Counted from the first letter of the stretch, positions 1 to 7,048 are shown. The stretch is DNA of 7,383 nucleotides from an uncultured Nitrosomonadales bacterium (GCA_946481065.1 CAMLMA010000088.1:1-7383), one strand, 5' to 3'. Notes: generated by a model not told the origin, from the letters alone. Numbers and translations are program-made.

Positions 1-1212
1 GACAACCTTGGTGAAGAAGTCTACGACGCCTTCAAGAAATGGGATCTGGGCGATATCCTCGGCGCCGAAGGTAGCCTGTTCAAGACCAGGACCGGCGAGC
101 TGTCGGTCAAGGTCACTACGCTGCGCCTGTTGACCAAGTCGCTGCGGCCGTTGCCGGAGAAGTTCCACGGCCTCGCCGATCAGGAGACCAAGTATCGTCA
201 GCGCTATGTCGATCTCATCGTGTCTGAAGAAACGCGCCAGACCTTCATCGCCCGCAGCAAGATCGTCGCGGCGATCCGCAGCTTCATGCTCGATAACGCT
301 TTCCTCGAGGTCGAGACGCCGATGCTGCACCCGATCCCCGGCGGCGCATCGGCCAAACCGTTCATCACGCACCACAATGCGCTCGATATGCAGATGTATA
401 TGCGTATCGCGCCGGAGCTCTACCTCAAGCGTCTCGTGGTCGGCGGCTTCGAACGCGTGTTCGAGATCAACCGCAATTTCCGCAACGAGGGCTTGAGCGT
501 ACGCCACAACCCCGAATTCACCATGATGGAATTCTATGCGGCCTATACCGATTACAAGTGGCTCATGGATTACACGGAGCAATGTATCCGCGCCGCTGCA
601 ATGGCCGCCTGCGGCAAGGCCGTGGTCGAATACCAGGGGCGTGAGATCGATTTCAGCAAGCCGTTCGAACGCCTGACCATCGTCGGCGCTATCCGCAAAT
701 ACGCGCCGCAATACACCGAGGCGCAGCTTGGCGACGCAGCCTTCCTGCGCGGCGAACTGAAGAAGTTCGGCGTCGAGGCCTTCGCCCATGCCGGGCTGGG
801 TGCGCTGCAGCTTGCCTTGTTCGAGGAGACGGCGGAGTCCCAGCTATGGGATCCGACCTACATCATCGATTACCCGGTCGAGGTCTCGCCCCTGGCGCGT
901 GCCTCGGACAGCGACCCGGAGATCACGGAGCGTTTTGAGCTGTTCATCACCGGTCGCGAGATCGCCAACGGCTTCTCGGAGTTGAACGACGCCGAGGATC
1001 AGGCTGCCCGGTTCCATGCCCAGGTGGCGGCGAAAGAGGCTGGCGACGATGAAGCCATGTACTACGACGCCGATTTCATCCGTGCGCTCGAGTACGGCAT
1101 GCCGCCGACCGGCGGTTGCGGGATCGGTATCGATCGCCTGGTGATGTTGCTGACGGATAGTCCGAGTATCCGTGATGTGATCCTGTTCCCGCATATGCGC
1201 CCCGAAGCCTGA
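1..1212 (+). CDS. lysS: Lysyl-tRNA synthetase, class II (5' end outside window)
   Basis: Charges tRNA-Lys with lysine using ATP in the cytoplasm. The reading frame is open from base 1 (first residues [14 protein letters not shown]), so the gene starts upstream. 403 residues are visible against a usual ~500, so roughly 100 N-terminal residues of the OB-fold anticodon-binding domain are missing. A TTG at 130 is internal and not the start. The class II catalytic core is intact: motif 1 around visible residues 100-120 ([15 protein letters not shown]), motif 2 around 150-178 ([15 protein letters not shown], then [11 protein letters not shown]), and motif 3 near 374-380 (GIGIDRL). The protein ends HMRPEA, typical for bacterial LysRS. 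The stop is TGA at 1210-1212, and a hairpin terminator follows about 70 bases later, so lysS is probably the last gene of its transcript. No frameshift or missing catalytic motif is seen. Identification is secure; only the 5' end is unknown. Confidence 0.98.
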   Translation, partial: DNLGEEVYDAFKKWDLGDILGAEGSLFKTRTGELSVKVTTLRLLTKSLRPLPEKFHGLADQETKYRQRYVDLIVSEETRQTFIARSKIVAAIRSFMLDNAFLEVETPMLHPIPGGASAKPFITHHNALDMQMYMRIAPELYLKRLVVGGFERVFEINRNFRNEGLSVRHNPEFTMMEFYAAYTDYKWLMDYTEQCIRAAAMAACGKAVVEYQGREIDFSKPFERLTIVGAIRKYAPQYTEAQLGDAAFLRGELKKFGVEAFAHAGLGALQLALFEETAESQLWDPTYIIDYPVEVSPLARASDSDPEITERFELFITGREIANGFSELNDAEDQAARFHAQVAAKEAGDDEAMYYDADFIRALEYGMPPTGGCGIGIDRLVMLLTDSPSIRDVILFPHMRPEA

Positions 1213-1282
1213 CGATCAGCGCTGTTGGGCAGAGGCGACAGGGCTTTTGTCATATAATCAATAAGGTACTGAATCCAATAAG

Positions 1283-1311
1283 AAAAACGTCGCCCATGGG
1301 CGACGTTTTTT
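1283..1311 (+). terminator. Intrinsic terminator after lysS, able to act on both strands
   Basis: A perfect 28-bp palindrome centred between 1296 and 1297 folds into a GC-rich hairpin around CGTCGCCCATGGGCGACG. It is flanked by five A on the left and six T on the right (1306-1311). The stem plus U-run is a textbook Rho-independent terminator for lysS. The mirrored A-run would give a U-run on the other strand too. It lies in the 246-bp gap between lysS and the bactofilin gene. Confidence 0.9.
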
Positions 1312-1390
1312 GTTTCCGGGCGGCTGCTTGCATGTCAAAATTTTAGCTAACATCATGATTTATATCGATTAAATCCATACGGCACGGCGA

Positions 1391-1419
1391 TTGCTTCTCA
1401 GGTCGACTATAGGTATACG
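1391..1419 (+). promoter_or_regulatory. Candidate sigma70-type promoter for the bactofilin gene
   Basis: TTGCTT (1391-1396) and TATACG (1414-1419) are separated by 17 bases, about 40 bases before the bactofilin ATG. The match is only 3/6 for the -35 and 4/6 for the -10. The AT-rich stretch at 1335-1375 offers competing -10 sequences, so the exact promoter is uncertain. Some promoter in this interval is expected because a terminator lies upstream. Confidence 0.3.
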
Positions 1420-1430
1420 CGGGTATGCCT
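1411..1430. promoter_or_regulatory. Operator-like inverted repeat upstream of bactofilin
   Basis: The arms AGGTATAC (1411-1418) and GTATGCCT (1423-1430) are complementary over 8 pairs, one of them G-T, around a 4-base centre GCGG. The dyad overlaps the candidate -10 and ends 28 bases before the ATG. It could be a repressor operator or a 5'-UTR hairpin. The symmetry is seen directly; any function is inferred. Confidence 0.35.
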
Positions 1431-1458
1431 TCGAACAGTCACCACAGAGAGGTTTTAC

Positions 1459-2031
1459 ATGCTGAACAAACAAGGTCTTTTTAATCGCGGCACCACAAAT
1501 GCCAGCCGTCCTCCAGTCAATACCCCGATCAACGCACTCAACGCCATTAACAAGACCAATCCAGCATCGGCCTCGCCTGGCCATCAGGCAGCGATGGAAT
1601 CAGCGACCAAGCCAGCCGGCGCAGGCGCGACTGAAAGCAAGGTGGCCGCAACGCCACAGGACGCCGCAGGCAGCCGATTGATCGTCGGTCCCGACGTCAA
1701 GCTCAAGGGCGCCGAGATCCAGGACTGCGATACGCTGGTGGTCGAAGGGCGCGTCGAGGCGACCATGGATAGCCGTGTCATCCAGATCGCCGAGCAGGGT
1801 GCCTTTTCTGGCAAGGTCGGTATCGATGTCGCCGAGATCCATGGCAATTTCGATGGCGAACTCACGGCCCGGCAGCACCTGATCATCCACGCCAGCGGTC
1901 GCGTCAGTGGCAAGATCCGCTACGGCAAGATCCATATAGAAGAAGGGGGCGTATTGTCCGGTGATATCGCCTCGCTGACGGAGAACGACAAGCCGCATAG
2001 CCATCTCAACAATGCCAAGAAGGATTACTGA
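1459..2031 (+). CDS. Bactofilin family cytoskeletal protein
   Basis: A 190-residue protein of the bactofilin family (polymer-forming cytoskeletal, DUF583). These proteins assemble without nucleotide into filaments, usually at the inner membrane, and help place cell-wall or polar machinery. Residues ~1-70 are a flexible Ala/Pro/Thr/Asn-rich tail with a possible membrane-targeting start (MLNKQGLF). Residues ~72-172 form the right-handed beta-helix, seen as repeated short strands with regular Gly turns (LIVGPDVKLKGAEI, LVVEGRVEATM, AFSGKVGIDVAEIHGNFDGEL, GRVSGKIRYGKIHIEEGGVLSGDI). A short polar C-terminal tail follows. The ATG at 1459 has a good ribosome binding site, GAGAGG at 1447-1452, with 6 bases spacing. 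The gene stands alone between two terminators, so it is probably monocistronic. No adjacent peptidoglycan hydrolase such as an M23 peptidase is visible, so the particular role cannot be told from context. Confidence 0.93.
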   Translation: MLNKQGLFNRGTTNASRPPVNTPINALNAINKTNPASASPGHQAAMESATKPAGAGATESKVAATPQDAAGSRLIVGPDVKLKGAEIQDCDTLVVEGRVEATMDSRVIQIAEQGAFSGKVGIDVAEIHGNFDGELTARQHLIIHASGRVSGKIRYGKIHIEEGGVLSGDIASLTENDKPHSHLNNAKKDY

Positions 2032-2065
2032 GCAACCGTAAACTCGCGTCAAGACTAGCCTTACA

Positions 2066-2101
2066 GCCCTGTGTCATCTCCCCGAGGCACAGGGCATTTT
2101 T
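2066..2101 (+). terminator. Intrinsic terminator after the bactofilin gene
   Basis: A perfect 8-bp stem, GCCCTGTG (2066-2073) with CACAGGGC (2088-2095), encloses a 14-base loop containing a possible small CTC/GAG inner stem. ATTTTT follows at 2096-2101. It begins 35 bases after the bactofilin stop codon. Confidence 0.8.
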
Positions 2102-2187
2102 ACGCCCATATCCAGCCAATATCAGGTAAGGAGATGGTCGATCGCGGATGTTGTATTTCTGCAACAGCGCGTCGGCTGATTCGATTT

Positions 2188-2221
2188 ACGTCATCAATCT
2201 GTAACATTGGCTACGCAAAAT
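2188..2221 (+). promoter_or_regulatory. Candidate Pho box and -10 element of the porin gene
   Basis: Two 7-base half sites, ACGTCAT (2188-2194) and CTGTAAC (2199-2205), are separated by CAAT, giving the 11-base period of a PhoB box. Each matches CTGTCAT at 5 of 7 positions. After a 10-base spacer comes CAAAAT (2216-2221), 4/6 for a -10. This box-10-hexamer layout matches E. coli phoA, where the box replaces the -35. Transcription would start near 2228, about 50 bases before the porin ATG. The layout is seen directly; PhoB control is inferred. Confidence 0.45.
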
Positions 2222-2279
2222 CGCTCCCGTGTTGAAACAAAGCAACTCATTTTCAATTTTCCAACGGGGAGTTTCTGTG

Positions 2280-3653
2280 ATGAATGGTATGAAATTACGT
2301 AGCACGGTAGCCGCGGTATCGGGTGTCTTGTTGTTGGGCTTCGGCGCCAGCGCGATGGCCAATTCCAATGAGGACCTCTTGAACACGCTGATCGCCAAGG
2401 GTTACCTGACCGAAGAAGAAGGTAAGGCGATCGCTGAAGTCCAGCAAAAGGAAAACAAGCAAATGAAGAGCGCCGGCAAGATCCATGTCGCCGACTTCAT
2501 CGACAATGCCACGTTCTACGGCGACATCCGCGCACGCTATGAATATCGTGAAGGCGAAGATGCTGCCAACCTGTCCGAGCGTCGCGAGCGCGGCCGCTAC
2601 AAGCTGACCCTGGGTATGAAGACCAGCGCCGGTGATTTCTACTCCGATATCGCGCTGGCCATGGGTGCAGGCGGTCGTTCCGATAACGCCACTTTCGGTA
2701 GCACTAACGGTGCCAACAACAAGGAAACCGTTTACATCAAGCGCGCCATGCTGGGCTGGAAGATGACCGACTGGCTGGCTGTTGAAGCAGGCCGTGTGGC
2801 CAACCCGCTGTTCACGACCCCGATGGTCTGGGACGGTGACTTGACCTTTGAAGGTCTGGTCGAAAAGGTCAACTACAAGATGGGCGATGTCACGCTGTTC
2901 GGTAACTTCGCGCAATCGCAGTACAAGGGTGACCGCAAGGATTTCAGCATCGACACCAGTGACTCAGCTTCGAACAATCTGCTGGCCTTCCAGGGCGGCG
3001 CCAAGTTCGACCTGACCAAGACGGTTTCTGCCAAGGCTGCGTTGACCTTCACCAAGTTCACCAATGATCACGCGCCCGGCGCCTCCACATTCGTACCTGG
3101 TCTCGGCAACGGTACCTCCCTGGGTACCAATCCAGGCGCTACCAACGACATCACCACCATCGAAGTTCCATTGGAACTGGCGTTCAAGCTCAATGACGGC
3201 ATGAAGCTGACCGCATTCAGCGATTACGTCAAGAACATCGATGGCGATGACCGCTTCGACGCTGCTGTTGCAGCCGGTGGCGCCAACGCTGCCGCGATCC
3301 GCGCTGCTGGTAAGGACGACAAGGCCTGGCTGCTGGGCGTTGGATTCGGCAAGTCGCAAGGTAAGACCGCGATGAAGGGTGACTGGTCCGCCAAGATCTG
3401 GTACCAGGATGTCGGTGTCTATGCACTGGATCCGAACGCTGTCGATTCCGACTTCATGGATTCCCGCATCAACATGAAGGGTGTCGTGTTCAAGGGTGAA
3501 TACCTGCTGCGCGACAACGTCTACCTCAACCTGGCTGCTGGCCACGGTAGTCGCAAGAACGACGACCTGGCTGCCGTTGGCACTGGTGGCGATATCGCCC
3601 TCAACCTGGATAGCTTCAACCTGTACCAGGCTGACATCACCTACAAGTTCTAA
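2280..3653 (+). CDS. Putative outer-membrane porin
   Basis: A 457-residue beta-barrel protein of the proteobacterial 'putative porin' type, broadly related to OprO/OprP-like porins, expected to form a diffusion channel in the outer membrane. The signal peptide spans residues 1-27 (basic start MNGMKLR, hydrophobic VSGVLLLGFGASAMA, cleavage likely between A27 and N28). Residues ~31-63 look like an amphipathic, possibly trimeric coiled-coil helix (LLNTLIAKGYLTEEEGKAI). From ~70 onward alternating strands with aromatic girdles continue to the terminal YKF, whose final Phe is the usual barrel-assembly signal. I chose ATG 2280 because GGGGAG (2266-2271) sits 8 bases upstream and the signal peptide follows directly. 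A GTG at 2229 would add 17 residues, has no ribosome site and lies at the likely transcription start. The substrate cannot be read from the sequence; the upstream Pho box candidate suggests phosphate. The gene is monocistronic, bounded by terminators. Confidence 0.9.
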   Translation: MNGMKLRSTVAAVSGVLLLGFGASAMANSNEDLLNTLIAKGYLTEEEGKAIAEVQQKENKQMKSAGKIHVADFIDNATFYGDIRARYEYREGEDAANLSERRERGRYKLTLGMKTSAGDFYSDIALAMGAGGRSDNATFGSTNGANNKETVYIKRAMLGWKMTDWLAVEAGRVANPLFTTPMVWDGDLTFEGLVEKVNYKMGDVTLFGNFAQSQYKGDRKDFSIDTSDSASNNLLAFQGGAKFDLTKTVSAKAALTFTKFTNDHAPGASTFVPGLGNGTSLGTNPGATNDITTIEVPLELAFKLNDGMKLTAFSDYVKNIDGDDRFDAAVAAGGANAAAIRAAGKDDKAWLLGVGFGKSQGKTAMKGDWSAKIWYQDVGVYALDPNAVDSDFMDSRINMKGVVFKGEYLLRDNVYLNLAAGHGSRKNDDLAAVGTGGDIALNLDSFNLYQADITYKF

Positions 3654-3693
3654 TGTGACGGTCGCGCAAGCGGCCTCACCGGTGAGTCCAAAC

Positions 3694-3724
3694 AAAAACC
3701 CCCGCAGTGATGCGGGGGTTTTTT
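3694..3724. terminator. Bidirectional terminator between porin and fdx
   Basis: CCCCCGCA (3699-3706) pairs perfectly with TGCGGGGG (3711-3718) around a GTGA loop of the stable GNRA class. Five A precede the stem and six T follow it (3719-3724). The symmetrical A/T flanks let it terminate the porin on the + strand and the isc operon (ending with fdx at 3770) on the - strand. It is the only clear terminator between these convergent units. Confidence 0.92.
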
Positions 3725-3747
3725 ATTGCTAGTGCGCTGCGTCATGG

Positions 3748-3764
3748 CTGCCGCTTGCCGGCAG
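3748..3764 (-). other. Small GC-rich stem-loop just after fdx
   Basis: CTGCCG (3748-3753) and CGGCAG (3759-3764) form a perfect 6-bp stem with a 5-base loop, starting 5 bases past the fdx stop codon on the - strand. It has no U-run, so it is not a terminator by itself. It could protect the mRNA 3' end ahead of the terminator at 3694-3724. Its loop and flanks share short matches with the palindrome at 6601-6720. Confidence 0.4.
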
Positions 3765-3769
3765 GAGGT

Positions 3770-4123
3770 TCATGCCTTGGGTTTGGGCATGCCTTCCTTG
3801 GCCATGTTGATCGAGTACTTGGGGATCTCGACCACCAGGTCCCGGTCGGCGACGATGGCCTGGCAGGACAAGCGGGATTTGGGTTCCAGTCCCCATGCTC
3901 TATCCAGCAGGTCTTCTTCCTTGTCTTCGGCCGGGTTCAGCGAATCGAAACCCTCACGCACGATGACGTGGCAGGTGGTGCAGGCACAGGCCTGGTCGCA
4001 GGCATGTTCGATGTCGATATCGTGCTCGAGCAGGGTCTCGCAGATCGAGACGCCGGGCTTGGCATCGATGGCTGCGCCCTCTGGGCAGAGTTCCTGATGG
4101 GGAAGAACGATGATTTGAGGCAT
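3770..4123 (-). CDS. fdx: ISC-type [2Fe-2S] ferredoxin
   Basis: A 117-residue adrenodoxin-like ferredoxin that supplies electrons for iron-sulfur cluster assembly on IscU. It starts MPQIIVLPHQELCPEGA, nearly identical to E. coli Fdx. Cluster ligands are Cys42, Cys48, Cys51 (HACDQACACTTCH) and Cys87 (RLSCQA). Cys46, the extra cysteine typical of ISC ferredoxins, is also present. The family block REGFDSL and the C-terminal block DLVVEIPKYSIN are intact. The C-terminus runs a few residues past the E. coli form, ending in a Lys/Pro-rich tail. The ATG lies only 2 bases after the hscA stop, with no strong ribosome site (GGAA about 9 bases upstream), so translational coupling to hscA is likely. It is the last gene of the operon here. 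The usual follower iscX is absent: only 45 bases separate fdx from the terminator hairpin. Confidence 0.97.
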   Translation of the reverse strand: MPQIIVLPHQELCPEGAAIDAKPGVSICETLLEHDIDIEHACDQACACTTCHVIVREGFDSLNPAEDKEEDLLDRAWGLEPKSRLSCQAIVADRDLVVEIPKYSINMAKEGMPKPKA

Positions 4124-4125
4124 GT

Positions 4126-5991
4126 CTAGAGTTCCAGCGTATTGAGGTTCTGGCCGGCAAGGGCCTGTTTCACCGAGGCATCCATGCGGCGTGCGGCAAA
4201 GGTCTCGGTGGCATGGTTGAGGCGATCGACGGCCTTGTGGATGGCTTGGCTGTCCGTGCCCTGGGCTAGTTCAGCAAGCGCCACCATCTCGCGTTCGAGG
4301 GCCGCGCGCTCGTCATCGCTGAGCAGGGCGCCGTCTTTCTGCAGGGCGGCGATGATGGCCTCCAGCAGACGTTGCGCATCCACCTGGGCTTCGCGCAGCG
4401 CACGGGCTTCCTTGTCGCTCTCGGCGCTGCTGAACGAGGCTTGCAGCATGCTGGTGATCGCGTCTTCGCTGAGGCCGTAGGATGGCTTGACCACGATGTT
4501 CGACTCGATGCCGCTGGTCTGTTCGCGTGCCGTGACCGAGAGCAAACCATCGGCATCGACCTGGAAGGTGACGCGGATACGGGCTGCGCCGGCGGCCATC
4601 GGTGGGATACCTCGTAGTTCGAAGCGTGCCAGCGAGCGGCAATCGGATACCAGTTCGCGTTCGCCCTGGACGACATGGATGCTCATGGCTGTCTGACCGT
4701 CCTTGAACGTGGTGAAATCCTGGGCGCGTGCCACTGGCAAGGTGGAGTTGCGCGGGATGACCTTCTCCACCAGTCCGCCCATGGTCTCAAGGCCCAGCGA
4801 TAGTGGGATGACGTCGAGCAGCAGCAGATCGTCGTCACTGCGGTTACCGGCCAGTACGTTGGCCTGGATGGCGGCGCCAAGCGCGACCACCTTGTCCGGG
4901 TCGAGATTGGTCAGCGGCGCCTGGCCGAAGAATTCGGCCACGGCCTGGCGGATCTGCGGCATGCGCGTCGCGCCGCCGACCATGACCACGCCCTTGACCT
5001 CGTCAGTCGACAGGCCCGCATCGCGCAGTGCCTTGCGGGTCGGCGTCAGGGTCTTGGTGACCAGGTGGCGCGTCAGTTCGGTCAGGGTGTCACTGGTCAG
5101 TGTGAGGTCGACGACGTCGCCGGTGCCGAGCACACTGGTGATGCGCGCTTCGCTATGCTCGCTGAGCCATTCCTTGGCTTCGCGCGCCTTGGTCAGCAGT
5201 AGACGCGTATCCTTGTCGTTGATCGGCGGCAACTTGGTCTGTTCCAGCACCCAGCAGAAGATGCGGCGGTCGAAATCGTCGCCGCCCAGCGCTGAGTCGC
5301 CATTGGTCGCGAGCACCTCGAACACGCCTTTTGAGAGCCGCAGGATGGAGATATCGAAGGTGCCGCCACCCAGGTCGTAGATCACGTAGACGCCTTCTGA
5401 GGCGTTATCCAGGCCATATGCCACGGCCGCCGCGGTCGGTTCGTTGAGCAGGCGAAGTACGGTGAGGCCGGCCAGTCGGGCCGCATCCTTGGTTGCCTGG
5501 CGTTGGGCCTCGTCGAAGTAAGCGGGCACGGTGATAACCGCGCCTGCGAGTTCGCCGCCCAGCGATTTCTCGGCGCGCTGCTTCAGGACTTTCAGGATCT
5601 CGGCCGAGACCTCGACCGGGCTCTTGATGCCAGCGCGGGTGTCGAGTTGCACCATGCCCGGCGTATCGATGAAATGGTAGGGCAGGTGGGCGATGTCGGC
5701 GATATCCTGCAGGCCGCGGCCCATGAAGCGCTTGACCGAAACGATGGTGTTCTGGGGATCCACGCTCTGTTGGGCCTGGGCCTTGTAGCCGACGTCGATC
5801 ACGCCGTCTGCCAGGTAATGGACGACGGAGGGCAGCAGCGCGCGACCTTGCTCATCGTGCAGCACGGTGCTCATGCCGCTGCGCACAGTCGCGACCAGCG
5901 AATTGGTCGTGCCGAGGTCGATGCCGATGGCCAGCTTGTGCTGGTGTGGCGCGGCGCTCATGCCTGGTTCTGCGATCTGGAGTAATGCCAT
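4126..5991 (-). CDS. hscA: Fe-S assembly Hsp70 chaperone HscA
   Basis: A 621-residue specialised Hsp70 (E. coli HscA is ~616). With HscB it binds the LPPVK motif of IscU and uses ATP to promote cluster release to acceptor proteins. The nucleotide-binding domain covers ~residues 20-385, with phosphate loops GIDLGTTNS (23-31) and DLGGGTFD (206-213) and the adenosine/hinge motif [13 protein letters not shown] (335-347). The interdomain linker is [15 protein letters not shown] (389-403), the HscA form rather than the DnaK one. The substrate-binding domain runs ~404-515 and a helical lid ~515-621. The ending lacks the DnaK EEVD-like tail. The first ATG is chosen because [10 protein letters not shown] matches the known HscA N-terminus; the next Met (11) would remove that segment. 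No strong Shine-Dalgarno is seen, only A-rich sequence (AGAAAAAGAC). It lies 68 bases after hscB and 2 bases before fdx. Confidence 0.98.
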   Translation of the reverse strand: MALLQIAEPGMSAAPHQHKLAIGIDLGTTNSLVATVRSGMSTVLHDEQGRALLPSVVHYLADGVIDVGYKAQAQQSVDPQNTIVSVKRFMGRGLQDIADIAHLPYHFIDTPGMVQLDTRAGIKSPVEVSAEILKVLKQRAEKSLGGELAGAVITVPAYFDEAQRQATKDAARLAGLTVLRLLNEPTAAAVAYGLDNASEGVYVIYDLGGGTFDISILRLSKGVFEVLATNGDSALGGDDFDRRIFCWVLEQTKLPPINDKDTRLLLTKAREAKEWLSEHSEARITSVLGTGDVVDLTLTSDTLTELTRHLVTKTLTPTRKALRDAGLSTDEVKGVVMVGGATRMPQIRQAVAEFFGQAPLTNLDPDKVVALGAAIQANVLAGNRSDDDLLLLDVIPLSLGLETMGGLVEKVIPRNSTLPVARAQDFTTFKDGQTAMSIHVVQGERELVSDCRSLARFELRGIPPMAAGAARIRVTFQVDADGLLSVTAREQTSGIESNIVVKPSYGLSEDAITSMLQASFSSAESDKEARALREAQVDAQRLLEAIIAALQKDGALLSDDERAALEREMVALAELAQGTDSQAIHKAVDRLNHATETFAARRMDASVKQALAGQNLNTLEL

Positions 5992-6059
5992 GTCTTTTTC
6001 TGGTGTTGGTTCGGGTTTGGGCTAAGTGTTCGTTCTGCTTGGCTTTATGTGGCCTGTGC
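5992..6059 (-). other. C/A-rich hscB-hscA spacer and hscA leader
   Basis: This 68-base spacer, read on the - strand, becomes strongly A/C-rich and G-poor in its last ~40 bases before the hscA ATG, ending CCAGAAAAAGAC. No Shine-Dalgarno of four or more bases, promoter or hairpin is obvious. It may be an unstructured leader that aids ribosome loading, but that is inference. Confidence 0.35.
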
Positions 6060-6581
6060 TCAGTCTTCCAGCTTGGCGATGCTATGCTCGATATCGCTGC
6101 GCATCTTGTCGATGAAACTCAGTTTGCGGACGATGCCGGCTGCTTCGTCATGATCCTTGTCCTGATCCAGCGCGGCTTCCAGAGACGCATGTAGCGACTT
6201 GGCCTGTTTGCGCATCTGCTGCAATAGTTGTTCCAGCGCGTCGATATCCTTGGCTTCTTCCGCCTCTTCGATCGCCTCGCGCCATTCCATCTGCAGCATG
6301 AGGAAATCCGCAGGCATCGCGGTATTGCTCTCTTCCAGGGTCTCTACCCCTTGCAACTGCAGCAGGTAACGCGCGCGGGCGGATGGGCGCTTCAAGGTCT
6401 GGTAGGCTTCATTCGCCTGGGTCGCCAGCTGCATCGAGCGCAAGCGCTCGGCGGGCGAGCTGGACACGAAACGGTCCGGGTGCACTTCGGCCTGGATCTT
6501 GCGGTAATGCTGATCCAGGGTGTCCAGATCGATCGCGAACCGGGTTGGTAGGCCAAACAGTTCAAAGTGGTTTTTTAACAT
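6060..6581 (-). CDS. hscB: Fe-S assembly J-protein co-chaperone HscB
   Basis: A 173-residue type III J-protein (E. coli HscB is 171) that delivers IscU to HscA and stimulates its ATPase. The N-terminal J domain (~1-75) starts MLKNHFELFGLPTRF and carries the essential HPD tripeptide at 34-36 (EVHPDRF). The C-terminal three-helix bundle (~85-173) contains the IscU-binding surface. FLMLQMEWRE (93-102) aligns with E. coli FLMEQLELRE, so Leu94, Met95 and Met98 stand for Leu92, Met93 and Leu96. Phe156 in VRKLSFIDKM stands for Phe153. The start follows GGAAATTCG with a weak ribosome site, and the first residues match the family. It is separated from iscA by 140 bases filled by a palindromic element, and from hscA by 68 bases. 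Confidence 0.96.
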   Translation of the reverse strand: MLKNHFELFGLPTRFAIDLDTLDQHYRKIQAEVHPDRFVSSSPAERLRSMQLATQANEAYQTLKRPSARARYLLQLQGVETLEESNTAMPADFLMLQMEWREAIEEAEEAKDIDALEQLLQQMRKQAKSLHASLEAALDQDKDHDEAAGIVRKLSFIDKMRSDIEHSIAKLED

Positions 6582-6600
6582 CGAATTTCCAGAATCCAGA

Positions 6601-6720
6601 CCGGGCTAGTGCGAAGTGCGATTGCTAGGCGGTGAGGAAGAATCAGCGCAGACAGTACATTCAGTACGGCAAGCTGATGATGACGCAACCAACAACGCAA
6701 GCGCCTTGGCACTGGCCCGG
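6601..6720. repeat. 120-bp imperfect palindrome between iscA and hscB
   Basis: The outer arms 6601-6616 and 6705-6720 are complementary at 14 of 16 positions (CCGGGC-AGTGC-AAG core). Inner arms continue with one base shift: GCGATTGC (6618-6625) against the reverse complement GCGCTTGC (6696-6703), 7 of 8. Then come ATCAGC (6642-6647) with GCTGAT (6673-6678), and GTAC (6655-6658) with GTAC (6664-6667). All are centred near 6660, so nearly the whole 140-bp spacer folds into one long hairpin. The palindrome stops one base before the iscA stop codon. It has no U-run on the - strand, so it is not a simple terminator. It resembles an ERIC-type miniature intergenic repeat or an mRNA processing/stability structure within the operon. 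CAGA occurs near both ends (6597-6600, 6723-6726), but not flush with the right end, so a target duplication is not established. Confidence 0.7.
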
Positions 6721-6721
6721 G

Positions 6722-7045
6722 TCAGACGGTGAAGCTTTCGCCACAGCCACACTCATCTTTGACGTTCGGATTATTGAACTTGAAGCCCTCGTTCAGGCCT
6801 TCCTTGGCGAAATCGAGTTCGGTGCCGTCGATATAGACCAGGCTCTTCGGGTCGACCAGCACCTTGACGCCGTGGCTTTCGAACGCCACGTCTTCCGGAT
6901 TCGCTTCATCGACGAACTCCAGGGTGTAGGCCATGCCCGAGCAGCCGGTGGTCTTGACGCCCAGGCGCAGCCCTACCCCTTTGCCCCGATTGGCCAGGAA
7001 CTTCTGGACACGGCTGGCCGCGGTCTCGGTCAGGGTGATCGCCAT
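6722..7045 (-). CDS. iscA: A-type Fe-S carrier protein IscA
   Basis: A 107-residue A-type carrier, the same length as E. coli IscA and closely similar along its whole length. It accepts iron or clusters and passes them to apo-proteins, notably in [4Fe-4S] maturation. The three conserved ligands are Cys35 (GCSGMAY), Cys99 and Cys101 (ECGCGESF). The N-terminal block [16 protein letters not shown] and the block [21 protein letters not shown] mark it as IscA rather than ErpA or SufA, which its place between iscU and hscB supports. The ATG is 3 bases after the iscU stop, with no strong ribosome site, so coupled translation is likely. A long palindrome begins immediately after its stop codon. Confidence 0.97.
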   Translation of the reverse strand: MAITLTETAASRVQKFLANRGKGVGLRLGVKTTGCSGMAYTLEFVDEANPEDVAFESHGVKVLVDPKSLVYIDGTELDFAKEGLNEGFKFNNPNVKDECGCGESFTV

Positions 7046-7048
7046 GGC

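Noticed and set aside
1253..1258. Perfect TATAAT hexamer between lysS and its terminator
   Set aside because: No -35 at 16-18 bases, no extended -10, and the terminator hairpin begins only 25 bases later, so any transcript would be trivially short.
2134..2235. Small ORF (33 codons) in the bactofilin-porin gap preceded by AAGGAG
   Set aside because: The purine run abuts the ATG, leaving no proper spacing. The peptide is Cys/Arg-rich without any familiar pattern and overlaps the porin promoter.
3675..3686. CTCACCGGTGAG perfect 12-bp palindrome after the porin stop
   Set aside because: It has no loop for an RNA hairpin and lies downstream of the gene just before the real terminator. A chance palindrome in GC-rich DNA is adequate.
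2964..3695. Long antisense reading frame (243 codons) opposite the porin
   Set aside because: It is a shadow of the GC-biased porin codons. It has no ribosome site or recognisable domain and runs through a clearly real gene.
4703..5380. Long + strand reading frame (225 codons) opposite hscA
   Set aside because: Ser/Arg-rich composition typical of an antisense shadow frame; the hscA frame fully explains this DNA.
6608..6621. Tandem AGTGCGA x2
   Set aside because: Only two 7-base units and part of the palindrome's left arm; not an independent repeat array.
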